In this document: piece by piece, positions 1 through 15,160 of the stretch
Layout of the letters: every line of letters starts with the position of its first letter
Position numbering within the stretch: the first letter of the stretch is position 1
Assembly (NCBI RefSeq): GCF_963666025.1
Contig: NZ_OY762552.1
Span: 496,001 to 560,000, forward strand
Source of the DNA: an uncultured Methanobacterium sp.
GTDB lineage: Archaea; Methanobacteriota; Methanobacteria; Methanobacteriales; Methanobacteriaceae
DNA: 64,000 nucleotides
Reading direction: 5' to 3'
The notes under the pieces: model-generated
The model's database searches: none
Told to the model about the DNA's origin: nothing
Seen by the model: the letters and a program-made list of their open reading frames with translations, nothing else
Program-made: the position numbers and the translations under genes

Positions 1-2
1 CT

Positions 3-428
3 GTTTTAATAGGCGTAGTTCTTGCTTCAGTAGTTTACGGTCGTGGGAGCAATGACCGGGCCAAAAAGGCATCCAAATGTGTGGAGGAATTGTTGGGAGT
101 ACAGGTTAAAACCAATGATATGTGGAGGATACTACGTGGAGTGGAGACCATGCCCACATTTGTAATTAATGATTATGTTTCCAAGGACATAAACGGGGTT
201 GAATCATACGAAGAAGGAATAAGGGCATATATACCCAAGTTGTCTGATGAAAACCTGCAGGACATAAGGAGAATCATCGATAAACCAGTTCCCGAACTTC
301 AGAATGTATTGAACGAACTCTATTTGGAAACCGAATTGGAACAGTTTAAAATACTGGCAGACCCACAAGCAGAGCACTTAATTACCATGAATTTAGAGGA
401 ACTTAAAGGAATTTTGTTTAAAGAGTAA
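3..428 (+). CDS. 3' end of an unrecognised protein (partial at left edge)
   Basis: The frame is open from the first bases of the window, so the gene starts upstream and only its last 141 codons are visible. The visible N-terminal side is hydrophobic (VLIGVVLASVVYG), probably the end of a membrane segment, followed by a soluble, acidic region rich in Leu and Glu. An internal ATG at 81 exists, but the open frame and the hydrophobic stretch before it argue that it is not the start. I do not recognise the family. The stop TAA is followed by an AT-rich gap with short tandem repeats. Seen: the open frame. Inferred: a membrane-anchored protein. Confidence 0.6.
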   Translation, partial: VLIGVVLASVVYGRGSNDRAKKASKCVEELLGVQVKTNDMWRILRGVETMPTFVINDYVSKDINGVESYEEGIRAYIPKLSDENLQDIRRIIDKPVPELQNVLNELYLETELEQFKILADPQAEHLITMNLEELKGILFKE

Positions 429-741
429 TATTACTTTGTTAATGAGTAAATTCATTAGTTAATTTACTTACATGAGTAAAACTACTGCTAGAGTAAACTC
501 ATTTATTAAATAACATTCATTGCTTTGAATAACATTCATTGCTTTGAATAACATTCATTTGCTTGAAATAAGATTTAGGGGCTCTTAAAATTATTATGGA
601 ATAAAAAAATTGAATAAAATGATGGCATAAAATTATTATGGAAAAATAAATATATGATGTGTGGGTTAGATAGCTTAGAAATCATTTGATATTATTATTT
701 TTCCCCCATCGAGGGATTATCATTATTAAAACGCACCGGAT
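429..741. repeat. AT-rich gap with a short tandem repeat
   Basis: No gene is visible. At about 508-570 a unit of about 19 bases (AATAACATTCATTGCTTTG) occurs three times head to tail, the last copy with small changes. Before it lie scattered GAGTAAA/TTCATTAG-type repeats. No hairpin or ribosome site is clear. Confidence 0.6.
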
Positions 742-2297
<1,556 letters not shown>

Positions 2298-2301
<4 letters not shown>

Positions 2302-2684
2302 AAGCCTGGCTTAACTTTTCCCCCAGTATAGTGAATAAGACCGTGATCTCTGACCTGATAAAGAACTTCGACGTGACCTTCAACATATTAAAAGCAGATA
2401 TCACCCCCAAAGGGGGTAAGATGCTCATTGAAATCAGTGGCAGTGAAGCAGAAGAAGGAATCAAGTACATGGAGAAGGAGGGTATCCAGCTTAATCCCAT
2501 TAAGAAAGTGGTTAAAAAGGATGAAGAAAAATGTATGGATTGTGGTGAATGCATCAGCCTGTGTCCAGTAAATGCCATCAAAATGGATGAAGACTGGACT
2601 GTGGAACTGGACAACCAGAAATGCATTGGTTGCGGATTCTGCACTACTTCCTGCCCTACCAAGGCAATTAAAATTGCTGATTAA
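2298..2684 (+). CDS. NIL-domain ferredoxin subunit of the homocysteine-forming sulfurtransferase
   Basis: The protein has an N-terminal NIL domain (about residues 3-75) and a C-terminal pair of 4Fe-4S binding motifs (CMDCGECISLCP and CIGCGFCTTSCP, about residues 80-125). In methanogens this MA1822-like protein pairs with the DUF39-CBS protein and is thought to feed electrons or sulfur during homocysteine synthesis. The start ATG at 2298 overlaps the TGA of the upstream gene (ATGA), which fixes the start and shows translational coupling. An in-frame upstream codon at 2265 lies inside the previous gene and is less likely. Confidence 0.88.
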
Positions 2685-3095
2685 AAAATCCCCTTTTATT
2701 TATTTTCAGGTTTTATTTATGTTAAAATTCTTTTTCTTAAGTTAATGCTCTCTTTTTTAAGATTTAAAAATCGTTAAGGTGGCAAGCATCATATATTAGC
2801 AAACGTTTTTAGATGGCCAACATGTATTTAAAGTAGCCAATATATCTTTTAAAAAGTTAATATGCCTTTTAGAAAGTTAATATATCTTTTAAATAATTAA
2901 TATAACCCTTTATGCTTGTTATTAATCTTAAGTTGAACTAATTAGTGAAGAATAACAAAAATGCACGTTAATTGTAAAATACGCCAATATAAGAAATTTT
3001 TCTACCTAATAAACTCATAAATACAAATCTTTAAGTTAATACAATCCCTATACTTTTTCATTAAGTATCTAAGTAAGATACCCTGGAGGAGTATA
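2685..3095. repeat. AT-rich gap with about 22-base degenerate tandem repeats
   Basis: No gene is visible. At about 2832-2905 a unit close to AGTTAATATATCTTTTAAAA occurs three to four times with point changes. A GGAGG ribosome site near 3086 belongs to the next gene. Confidence 0.55.
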
Positions 3096-3890
3096 ATGTT
3101 TAAAATGGAAAACGACTTCACTTACTTAATGCCCGTCCATTTCGGTGGTGGGAAATTTGATCCGGATGCCAAGATCATCCAGAAAACACAGACTCTGGCA
3201 ATTAATTATGAAACTGATCAGGCACTTCTTGAAAATTACATTCCAGAAGGGTTTGAATTAATGGCTCCCGAAGTCCAGGTGGTTTTCAGTAAGTTTTCCC
3301 AGATCAACTGGCTGCAGGGTGGACAGTACAATCTGATTAACGTGGCAGCACCAGTCCGTTTCCATGGAAAAACGGATGAACTGGATGGATCCTACACCCT
3401 GGTGGTTTGGGAAAACAAAACCGCACCTATACTGGGCGGGAGAGAACAGACTGGAATCCCCAAGATCTTTGCAGATATTGAAGACCTGCACATTTTAAAG
3501 CCGCACTATGCCACCAATGTCAGTTATGAAGGGAACACCTTCCTGAATATGGACTTTGAAGCAGAAGGGGAAATATCCGGTAATGAATTGGAAACCCTGA
3601 AATCAATGTTTATATCCCAAAACACTCTAGGCTGGAGATACATTCCAAAGGTTGGAGCACCGGGGGCAGAATTAAGTCAGTTTGTACTTTATCCCCAGGG
3701 CATTCAGGTGGAAACCGCTCAAAGTGGGAAAGGGAACCTTAAATGGACTGAAATGACACCGATGCAGAATCCCAATCAGTTCTGGATCATAAACAGCCTC
3801 GCAGCTCTGCCTATAAAAAAGGTAACTCAATCCATATTGTTGGAAGGGCAGGCCATACTCCGTGCCATGGGTGCTAGGGTCATTGAATAA
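3096..3890 (+). CDS. Acetoacetate decarboxylase family protein
   Basis: The 264-residue protein matches the acetoacetate decarboxylase fold family in length and in its central signature ENKTAPILGGREQTGIPK (about residues 106-123), where the Lys after Gly-Ile-Pro is a candidate Schiff-base residue. True acetoacetate decarboxylases decarboxylate beta-keto acids, but the family also includes enzymes with other substrates, so the reaction here is unproven. The ATG at 3096 has a strong site (CTGGAGGAG) seven bases upstream. A short-chain dehydrogenase lies 197 bases downstream on the same strand; the two may share a pathway, but the gap is long for a coupled operon. Confidence 0.75.
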   Translation: MFKMENDFTYLMPVHFGGGKFDPDAKIIQKTQTLAINYETDQALLENYIPEGFELMAPEVQVVFSKFSQINWLQGGQYNLINVAAPVRFHGKTDELDGSYTLVVWENKTAPILGGREQTGIPKIFADIEDLHILKPHYATNVSYEGNTFLNMDFEAEGEISGNELETLKSMFISQNTLGWRYIPKVGAPGAELSQFVLYPQGIQVETAQSGKGNLKWTEMTPMQNPNQFWIINSLAALPIKKVTQSILLEGQAILRAMGARVIE

Positions 3891-4087
3891 AATTAAATGG
3901 GCTGAACGGGAAAAATGAATGCAAATAGGGATGAAATTAGCAATTAAATGAATGAATGAATAAATATAGCTGGAATGATGCAATAACTGGAATGAATGCG
4001 AAAACTGGAATGGGAAAAAATGCCAATATATCGCTGAGAAGTAATGGAAATAAGAGTATAAGAAAGGGGACAAATGGAGTGGATATT

Positions 4088-4924
4088 ATGAGTAATTCAG
4101 GATACTATCAGGACAAAATCTGTATTGTGACCGGTGCAAACTCAGGTATAGGATTTGCATTGAGTGAAGAACTCTTAAAAAGAGGAGCAACTGTTTACAT
4201 GGCCGGACGCAACCCAGAAAAGGTTGCAGAGGCTGCTCGGGAACTCTCAGAATTTAAGGATCATATTCATACCATCATTGTGGATGTAACAGTCCAGGAA
4301 CAGGTTGAAAATGCCATTAATGACACAGTAGCAGAAACTGGTAGGCTGGATTTCTTATTCAACAATGCTGGTGTTGGTGGTACCCTCCAGTTTGAAACTG
4401 CTACCATGGAAGACTGGAAAAACATTATTAATGTCAATTTGTGGAGTGTTATTTACGGTGTTCACACTGCTGTGCCCATCATGCTGGAACAGGGTTACGG
4501 TCACATTATTAACACCAGCTCCATTGCCGGAATCACGCCCCCACCATTCCAGGCACTTTACTCCCTAACCAAGTATGGTGTTACCGGTCTCACTGAATGT
4601 TTAAGGTATGAATATGCAGAAAAAGGCCTTCATTTCTCAACTATCTGTCCAGCCAACATTGCCACACCCATCTTCAAAAAATCAATTGACGGCACCACCC
4701 ATGATGAAATCAAGATTCCCGATGATGCATATCCAGTGGATAAGGCCGCAAAACTTATCCTGGACAGGGTTGCAGAATACAAAGGAATCATTGTGGTTCC
4801 AGAAGAACCCTACACTGAAATGTGGAAAAAATACATCCAGGGAGATGAGGAGATGGAAGAAATCATGATGAAAATGGCACGTGACCGCAGAGCAGCCTAT
4901 GAAAAAGGGGGAAACTACTACTAG
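4088..4924 (+). CDS. Short-chain dehydrogenase/reductase (SDR)
   Basis: A 278-residue classical SDR oxidoreductase using NAD(P)H. The Rossmann motif TGANSGIG lies near residues 13-20, the NNAG motif follows, and the active-site group is a Ser in NTSSIAG and YSLTK (Tyr-x-x-x-Lys). The substrate cannot be read from sequence. The frame is open from 3956, but ATG at 4088 has GGAGTGG just upstream and places the first beta-strand at the usual distance, so I prefer it. The extra N-terminal codons are low-complexity (Asn, Lys, Gly, Met) and look like intergenic repeat. Confidence 0.85.
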   Translation: MSNSGYYQDKICIVTGANSGIGFALSEELLKRGATVYMAGRNPEKVAEAARELSEFKDHIHTIIVDVTVQEQVENAINDTVAETGRLDFLFNNAGVGGTLQFETATMEDWKNIINVNLWSVIYGVHTAVPIMLEQGYGHIINTSSIAGITPPPFQALYSLTKYGVTGLTECLRYEYAEKGLHFSTICPANIATPIFKKSIDGTTHDEIKIPDDAYPVDKAAKLILDRVAEYKGIIVVPEEPYTEMWKKYIQGDEEMEEIMMKMARDRRAAYEKGGNYY

Positions 4925-5062
4925 TGAAAACTAATATTAGTGGAAACTACACTTGTAAAACTAATATTAGTGAAAATAATACTAATAAAATTAATACTAG
5001 TGACTAGTACTAATGAAATTGATACTAGTGAAACTAACACTAATGGAAACCACTGATAAAAT
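4921..5062. repeat. Degenerate tandem repeat of ACTAATATTAGTGAAA-like units
   Basis: Right after the SDR stop codon, units such as AACTAATATTAGTGAAA and CTAGTGAAACTAACACTAAT recur about eight to ten times with point changes. Each unit holds a small ACTAnTAGT palindrome. No gene is visible. Confidence 0.6.
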
Positions 5063-5095
5063 TTAAATATTGCCCATTTCAGGGAGGATATTTCT

Positions 5096-6340
5096 TTGAT
5101 ATCCAATAACGAAGAAAACAAGAGCTATGTTAAAATGAGGGAGGAATCTGATCTTTCCCTGGAGGTAGTGATCCTGCTAATCCTGGGAGTTTTCATGTTT
5201 CTCTTTGGCATTCTTCTTTTTAAAATCCATACCGGAGAACTGCCTTATGCCCCTGACAGCACCTACGGACTTTTTTTGATCATTGTCTCTTTCCAGGTCA
5301 TCACCATGGGCAAAACCCCCTTCGGTGATCTTCGCCGGTCCTGGGCAATCCTTATAATTGGAATTTGTACGGCAATTGTTGGAATGGCCGCCTGTTTCAT
5401 TCCAGGGTATCTAACCGAGATCGTTCGTATTCTGGTGGGAGTAATGCTTTTTGTAGGTGGAATATCCCTCCTTTTGCAGCTGTTTACCTCTGAAAAAAAG
5501 GCAAAAACATGGATCAAAACATCCAGACTACTGCAACACCTGACCCTTGCCTGTGGTCTGGTTTACGGAGTGGCAATTATTTTAGGTCTGTTAACACTGC
5601 TACCGGGTATCACCACTAACCCTGAGACTGCAGTGCTTCTAATAATTTATGGAATCAGTATCTTTTATCTGGCATGGTGTATCCAGAAGGTTGGCAGGGT
5701 TTATCCCTCGGAAGAAAATACAGAATTGATTAATTCTGATTCTAAAGATGGTTTCAGATTCTTTAGGCACGCCTCTATCTCCCTATCTCTTTCAGTACTA
5801 ATCATGGTAGGGGTTCTTTTAACACTCCTTGGAGCTCTTCTTTTCCCCATAAACCAGGGAACTATTCCCTTTTCTCCAGATGGAGAGCTTGGCCTGTTAA
5901 TGGTAATAATGGCCATTCAGATGACCGTCCTGGGAGAAACCCCCATGGGAGGATATAATCGCTCATGGTTAATGGTAATACTTGGAATTGTATTTGCGAC
6001 CCTGGGAGCTTTTTCATGCATCGTTCCCGGAATTCTGACTAACATGCTTCAAACACTTCTCGGAGCGTTAAACATCCTTGGAGGAGTTATATTACTCATT
6101 AAACGGTTCATCCCCATACTACATGAAATCAGGCACCCTCCCTCCGAACAAGTTGAGGTCCCATCCATTGCCAAAAAAATCATGGTTACCCAGACTGTGT
6201 TGAATTTTCTTGCAATTGCCTTTGGTTTATCCATGCTCCTACCGGGTCTTATTCCCAGCAACTTTGTTCCAGGAATCCTCATTATCAATGGACTCCTTCT
6301 CTTTGTATTAGTATACATTCTCCAGAAGGTACCGAATTGA
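5096..6340 (+). CDS. Polytopic membrane protein with internal duplication
   Basis: A 414-residue, very hydrophobic protein with about 12 predicted membrane segments in two similar halves. Residues about 16-205 and 220-410 share order and motifs: GEL/GTIPYAPD-type loop, G(K/E)TP(F/M)GG, RSW followed by a membrane helix, and a CxxPG(Y/I)LT motif. The initiation codon is TTG, chosen because AGGGAGG lies about nine bases upstream and the first helix follows shortly. Function unknown; it resembles small DUF308/HdeD-type membrane proteins only in general style. Confidence 0.7.
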   Translation: MISNNEENKSYVKMREESDLSLEVVILLILGVFMFLFGILLFKIHTGELPYAPDSTYGLFLIIVSFQVITMGKTPFGDLRRSWAILIIGICTAIVGMAACFIPGYLTEIVRILVGVMLFVGGISLLLQLFTSEKKAKTWIKTSRLLQHLTLACGLVYGVAIILGLLTLLPGITTNPETAVLLIIYGISIFYLAWCIQKVGRVYPSEENTELINSDSKDGFRFFRHASISLSLSVLIMVGVLLTLLGALLFPINQGTIPFSPDGELGLLMVIMAIQMTVLGETPMGGYNRSWLMVILGIVFATLGAFSCIVPGILTNMLQTLLGALNILGGVILLIKRFIPILHEIRHPPSEQVEVPSIAKKIMVTQTVLNFLAIAFGLSMLLPGLIPSNFVPGILIINGLLLFVLVYILQKVPN

Positions 6341-6434
6341 AAGGGAACACACAACAGTAAATCCAAGTTGCTAAAAAATAGTATTTTCAGGAGATATTTC
6401 CTGAATTTCTCCATTTTACTTTATTTTTAATGAT

Positions 6435-7598
6435 TCATTGTGAATCTGAAAACAGAGAGGTGAGCCTGTAGAGAATGCTCTTATCCTGGTAAACCGCCTT
6501 CTGGGGGCACATTTCCATGCAGCAGAGACAGTTAATACAATCACCGTAGTCAAATTCCGGGATGTATAACCTCTGGTCATCTATCAGTTGTCCGGGTTTT
6601 CCCAGGGCATTGGTAGGGCAGCTTTCCTGGCATTTTTTGCACTGATTGCATTTTTCAGGGTCAATGGCGGGTCTGGTCCACCAGAACTTCATCAATCCCC
6701 TGGCCAGAGGGGATGGGATCATTTCCAGAGTGTATGAAATGTTAGGTGGCCATTTAAAATTATGGATAACTGGAACTTCACCCAGAACTTCTATTTTATC
6801 AATATTTACCTCACCTAGCCCTTGCTCATAGGCTATGCGGTTGGTGGGTATCTCCATTGAGTCCCGGCCCAATGTATGGGTGATGAAACTGTCCAGGGCC
6901 ACACCATCCTCTGCTACCAGGACCATGCCTAGTTTCCGGGGATCTCCAGAGGAGGGGCCGGAACCTTCCATCCCGATTACCCCATCCACAATATGTAAAC
7001 AGGGCTGGTTTAATGCAAAGATGTCCACCACTTTTTCTGAAAATTTAGATGGTTGAGGAGCCTGTTTATGGTACTCGACCTTGGTTAACCCTGGAACAGT
7101 ACCATAGAGATTTTTAATGGCACAGGTGAAGATGGTAAGGCCGTGGGTTTTGATCTTAGGCAAGTTGATCAAAAGATCAGCATCCAGAACTGGTTTGGCT
7201 ATGTGGTAATCCCTACCATTTCTAGTTTTATGGTAACTTCCTGCAGTTTCAAAGTTCACCAGTTCCACATCCAAGCGTTCACACACTTCGGTAAGACCAG
7301 TAACCTTCCAGTATCTTTCCATACCCCTCTGGGAAGCCCCTGGACTATCTCCAACCTGAGGTATTCCGCCGGCATCTTTCACCAGGTTGATAACCGCTTC
7401 CACCAGAGCTGGATGGGTGGTAATGTACTCTTCAGGGGGTTTGGCCTGGAGCAGGTTAGGTTTAAGAAGTACTGTGTCACCAGGGTTGATATAAGATTCC
7501 AGACCACCTAACAAATCCATACAGGTTCCAGTTGCCTGTTGAACTTCTTCTGGAGAATAAGACTGGCATTGGGCCACTGCAACCCTATGTTTTTCCAT
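6435..7598 (-). CDS. DUF362 protein with C-terminal 2x[4Fe-4S] ferredoxin domain
   Basis: Residues about 1-290 form a DUF362 domain (LKPNLLQAKPPEEYITTHP, GDSPGAS, NLPKIKTHGLT, DGVIGMEGSGP), and residues about 315-370 hold two 4Fe-4S motifs (CNQCKKCQESCP and CINCLCCMEMCP). DUF362 proteins are common in anaerobes and methanogens, and their reaction is not settled; the ferredoxin tail points to an electron-transfer role in the cytosol. The gene stands alone, convergent with the upstream membrane-protein gene and separated from the cobalt transport cluster by a repeat-rich gap. Confidence 0.82.
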   Translation of the reverse strand: MEKHRVAVAQCQSYSPEEVQQATGTCMDLLGGLESYINPGDTVLLKPNLLQAKPPEEYITTHPALVEAVINLVKDAGGIPQVGDSPGASQRGMERYWKVTGLTEVCERLDVELVNFETAGSYHKTRNGRDYHIAKPVLDADLLINLPKIKTHGLTIFTCAIKNLYGTVPGLTKVEYHKQAPQPSKFSEKVVDIFALNQPCLHIVDGVIGMEGSGPSSGDPRKLGMVLVAEDGVALDSFITHTLGRDSMEIPTNRIAYEQGLGEVNIDKIEVLGEVPVIHNFKWPPNISYTLEMIPSPLARGLMKFWWTRPAIDPEKCNQCKKCQESCPTNALGKPGQLIDDQRLYIPEFDYGDCINCLCCMEMCPQKAVYQDKSILYRLTSLFSDSQ

Positions 7599-7619
7599 CA
7601 GAACACCTGTTTTTGATTT

Positions 7620-7832
7620 AATATTTTGAAAATTTGGTTTAATATCTAAAAATTTAGTTTAATATTGAAATTTATCTATTTAATGATTTAATAACTAGAT
7701 TTAAAATCATTTAATGCTAAATTGAGCATGATTTAATAATTATCAAATAATTAAGAGGTTTGATATTATTAATAATTAAAGAGGTTTAATATTATAATTA
7801 AAGAGTTTTGATATTAATAATTAAATTTACTC
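7620..7832. repeat. AT-rich gap with short tandem repeats
   Basis: The gap between the DUF362 gene and cbiO carries TTTAATATnnAAAATTTAG-like units (about 7619-7670) and AATTAAAGAGGTTTAATATT-like units repeated three to four times (about 7745-7830). No gene is visible. Confidence 0.5.
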
Positions 7833-7833
7833 T

Positions 7834-8667
<834 letters not shown>

Positions 8668-8793
8668 GATTATCTACCACATTAATATTAGTAATACATT
8701 CAAACCTTTTCTTTAAGTATTGAGTAATACACAATTGTGTTTAACATCCTCATATAACCATAACCCCTCAATAAAAAATAAATATTTTAAAAT

Positions 8794-9582
<789 letters not shown>

Positions 9583-9706
9583 TAACCTACACCTGCAATC
9601 AGTACAAAGTTACTTTAAACATATTCAAATTCTATTTAATATGTTTTACTTTATATATTTTCCAGTTTACTTTAGTACTGATTCACCTTTACCTCTACCT
9701 ATTTTT

Positions 9707-10063
9707 TTAGTTTTCAGGTTCTGACTTTCCAGATCCATTCAAACCAGACTTGGTTTCAATTTCCTTTTCAATCCGCTTACGTTCCTTTGCCTGTCCATTA
9801 TAATATCCTAGAATGTAACCAATTATAATGGCACCTATGGCTGCCTGAAGTGCAAAGAGGAGGCTTTCAATTTCACCGCTGGGTGGTTCCCAGATGGAAC
9901 TGAACCAGGGCTGGTATCCAGTTTCTTCAATGACTGTACTGGCTGCATCATCGGCCCCTCCAAAGTAACCCTGTTCTTCACCCATTCCATTGTACATAGC
10001 CAGGGGTATGATGGCAATTAAAGCCACCAGGGCCAGGATGAGGATGTAGTACTTACTCTCCAT
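9707..10063 (-). CDS. cbiN: Cobalt transport accessory protein
   Basis: A 118-residue protein with a membrane segment at each end and an extracellular middle (GYQPWFSSIWEPPSGEIESL), the layout of CbiN, which is needed with CbiM for cobalt loading. The C-terminus is charged and cytosolic. The ATG follows the cbiM stop codon with no gap (stop 10064-10066, start 10061-10063), so the two are translationally coupled. Confidence 0.88.
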   Translation of the reverse strand: MESKYYILILALVALIAIIPLAMYNGMGEEQGYFGGADDAASTVIEETGYQPWFSSIWEPPSGEIESLLFALQAAIGAIIIGYILGYYNGQAKERKRIEKEIETKSGLNGSGKSEPEN

Positions 10064-10751
<688 letters not shown>

Positions 10752-10896
10752 TAAATCCTCCTTTCATTTTAAACAATTTATCTAAATTATTTTCTTATTC
10801 AAACTTTTCAAATAGATATTAACTGTTTGCTAGAACAAACAAACTTACTGCTATTTTAAAATCTTCACACACTGTAACTCACTTTAGAACAAAGCC

Positions 10897-10904
10897 TATA
10901 TAAA
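10897..10904 (-). promoter_or_regulatory. Likely TATA box of the cbiMNQO operon
   Basis: On the minus strand the sequence reads TTTATATA, a good archaeal box A. It lies about 147 bases before the cbiM ATG, implying a leader of about 120 bases. Inside the leader at about 10823-10838 lies GTTTG-CTAGAA-CAAAC, a small inverted repeat that could be an operator. The assignment is by sequence only. Confidence 0.4.
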
Positions 10905-11766
10905 GTTTTCACTTTTACTTTAAAAAAAATCATGAAAACTTGATTTTTTAATTATGTGCCTTGAAATCCATTTACACCAGTTCATCCACTCAAAAATTAT
11001 AAAAAAATAGTTACAGCCAGAATCTAGAAAAATCATGGACAAGTACAAAAACCATGGATAATTACAAAAATCATGGATAATTACAAAAATCATGGATAAT
11101 TCAAGATATTTAGTATTTATTCTCAAAAAAATAGCCATGAATATGGTCTGAAGGCATGGAAAGAATACTTTTTTAGAAAAATTAAAAATAGACAGTCAGT
11201 ATGAATCTTAAAAAAAAGTACCGTTGTGATATGCGATGGTTAGACTTCTGTTAAAATTAAGGGGGGGGGGGGGCGTGTAGTGTTAAAATGAACACCACAC
11301 AATAACTAACTTCACCTTGATCACTTAAATGAATTTTCCCAAATTTGTCCCAATTTCACCCAAATTAATGCAAGAATTCAGCGTGCCAATACAATTTAAG
11401 CTCTACAAAAACACATAAATTTGATAAATTTGATAATATTCGGATAAATTTTGAATAAGGGATAATAATTCCGCGAATAATGATTATAAAAAATGAGAAT
11501 AAAACACTCCACATAACTTAGATGACCTGTTCAAAATAGATAAAATAATTTTTGAAATTTAAGAAAGATTGCAATCGAGTTAATGATGGATTTAAAGCTA
11601 GTATACGATTAGGGGTTAAAATTAGGGGATAAAATAAGGACTAAAAATAGGAGATAAAATTAAGAGTTAAAATTCGTAAATAAAGAAAAAATAATTCAAA
11701 GGAATAAAATAATTTTATTCCCTTCCTTTAAAAAATTCCGAAGATTTATGAATAAGTGTTAATTAC
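10905..11766. repeat. Long non-coding gap: tandem repeats, G13 tract and hairpin
   Basis: No convincing gene is seen in this stretch. At about 11030-11103 a unit of about 19 bases, AAAATCATGGATAATTAC, is repeated four times. At 11261-11273 there is a run of 13 G, followed at once by an inverted repeat (arms 11275-11284 and 11291-11300, nine of ten pairs, six-base loop). At about 11605-11690 units like AGGGGTTAAAATT and AGGAGATAAAATTA recur. A 72-residue open frame on the minus strand here is only the translation of the repeats. Confidence 0.55.
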
Positions 11767-11991
<225 letters not shown>

Positions 11992-12033
11992 ATGTATTCA
12001 CTTCCAAATAATTTGCCTTAAAAGACTAAAAAT

Positions 12034-12070
<37 letters not shown>

Positions 12071-12101
12071 TCGCTTCAAGAATTGATTTCATTTCACTAG
12101 T

Positions 12102-12326
<225 letters not shown>

Positions 12327-12384
12327 ATATATTCACTTCCAAATTTGCCATTAAAAATGGCTGACTTTATATTGGTTTAGGGGC

Positions 12385-12393
12385 TTATAAAGG
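12385..12393 (-). promoter_or_regulatory. Possible TATA box for the TRAM gene pair
   Basis: The minus strand reads CTTTATAAG about 60 bases before the TRAM copy 2 start, a plausible archaeal box A. The rest of 12327-12636 is AT-rich with no gene visible. Confidence 0.35.
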
Positions 12394-12636
12394 TATGTTT
12401 AATTCTCTGCCCATTTTGACTAAATTTTGAATTAAGTGAGTGAATGAGTTTAATGCAAATAGTAACAAAATGGTTCTAACTACTAAATAAATGTAAGGTC
12501 AACTTTCAGGGATAATGAAATAAAGCATTGACTTGAAAATCAGGGATATTAAAGGTATAACTTCCATGAAGTAGCACTTCCCGGACCTCATTGAATCATT
12601 GCAAAATAATTTAAAGATCAAAAACAGATTACCATT

Positions 12637-13287
<651 letters not shown>

Positions 13288-13929
13288 ACCCGCCATTTCA
13301 TAGGCCAAGTCAAAGAGCAGGAAATAGATGAAGGTTACTGGCTGGAAAAAGTTCATTCCGGGAATCATAAGCTGAGGGTAAATCATCTGCAGACCTCCCA
13401 GAACCGCCAGTATTAGAACTGCTATTTTAAGGGCACAACGGTAGTTGAAGAAGTTTTCTAGAAATTTTACTCCTTTTAAACTTTCCCGGTCATTTCCCAC
13501 TTCATCCAACCAGGCAGCAATGGTACAGACAATCAGTGCCCCCAATCCAATGTAGGGTATGCCAAATATGGCCAGGATACCCAGGAAGATCCCCAAAGTG
13601 ACCAGGTGACCAATTTTATCCACTTTACCGGAAACTATGGTTCCCAGTAGTATGGCCAGGAAGATGGTGGCAGCATCGGTGAAGTTCACTGATAAATATC
13701 CAATTCCTATAACACAGATTATTCCACCGATAATACCTAGAATAGTATTGTTCTCCACATCCAGGGCATCATCCGAGAATTTCATGAAAAATCCCGATAA
13801 TGCGTAGAGAACTGCCTCCAATAACATGACTTTTTAAACTCCTTATTAATATTATTACAATTTATTTAATTTTATTTAATTATAGTGCCTATATTCAATC
13901 AAACCACATTATGCACTATTTTAATGTCT

Positions 13930-14877
<948 letters not shown>

Positions 14878-15160
14878 TTCCTATTATGATTATATGGATA
14901 AAACTCCCTCTAAGGTAAGAATTAGATCTGATATAATTTAAATGATCTAAAAATTTAGTTTAAAGGAAGAGTAAAAAGTATATCTTAATTAATTTATTCA
15001 ATGGTTTATTTAAAATTAGTTTCCCCCAGTTAAGTGAAATTAAATCATACAAATAATAAGAATTATTTCAGGTAAAAGTTGAAATTAATACCTTTAAAGA
15101 GTTTAATTTGAGAAATAAACTCTATAAGAAATAAACTCAAATCCTCAGAATAATTAATAT

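Noticed and set aside
81..428. Start of the first gene at ATG 81
   Set aside because: The frame is open to the left edge and includes a hydrophobic segment before it.
11030..11105. Four regular repeats that might be a CRISPR array
   Set aside because: Units are directly adjacent with no spacers, and no cas genes are near.
10920..11138. 72-residue minus-strand open frame
   Set aside because: It is the translation of the tandem repeats; no ribosome site and no family.
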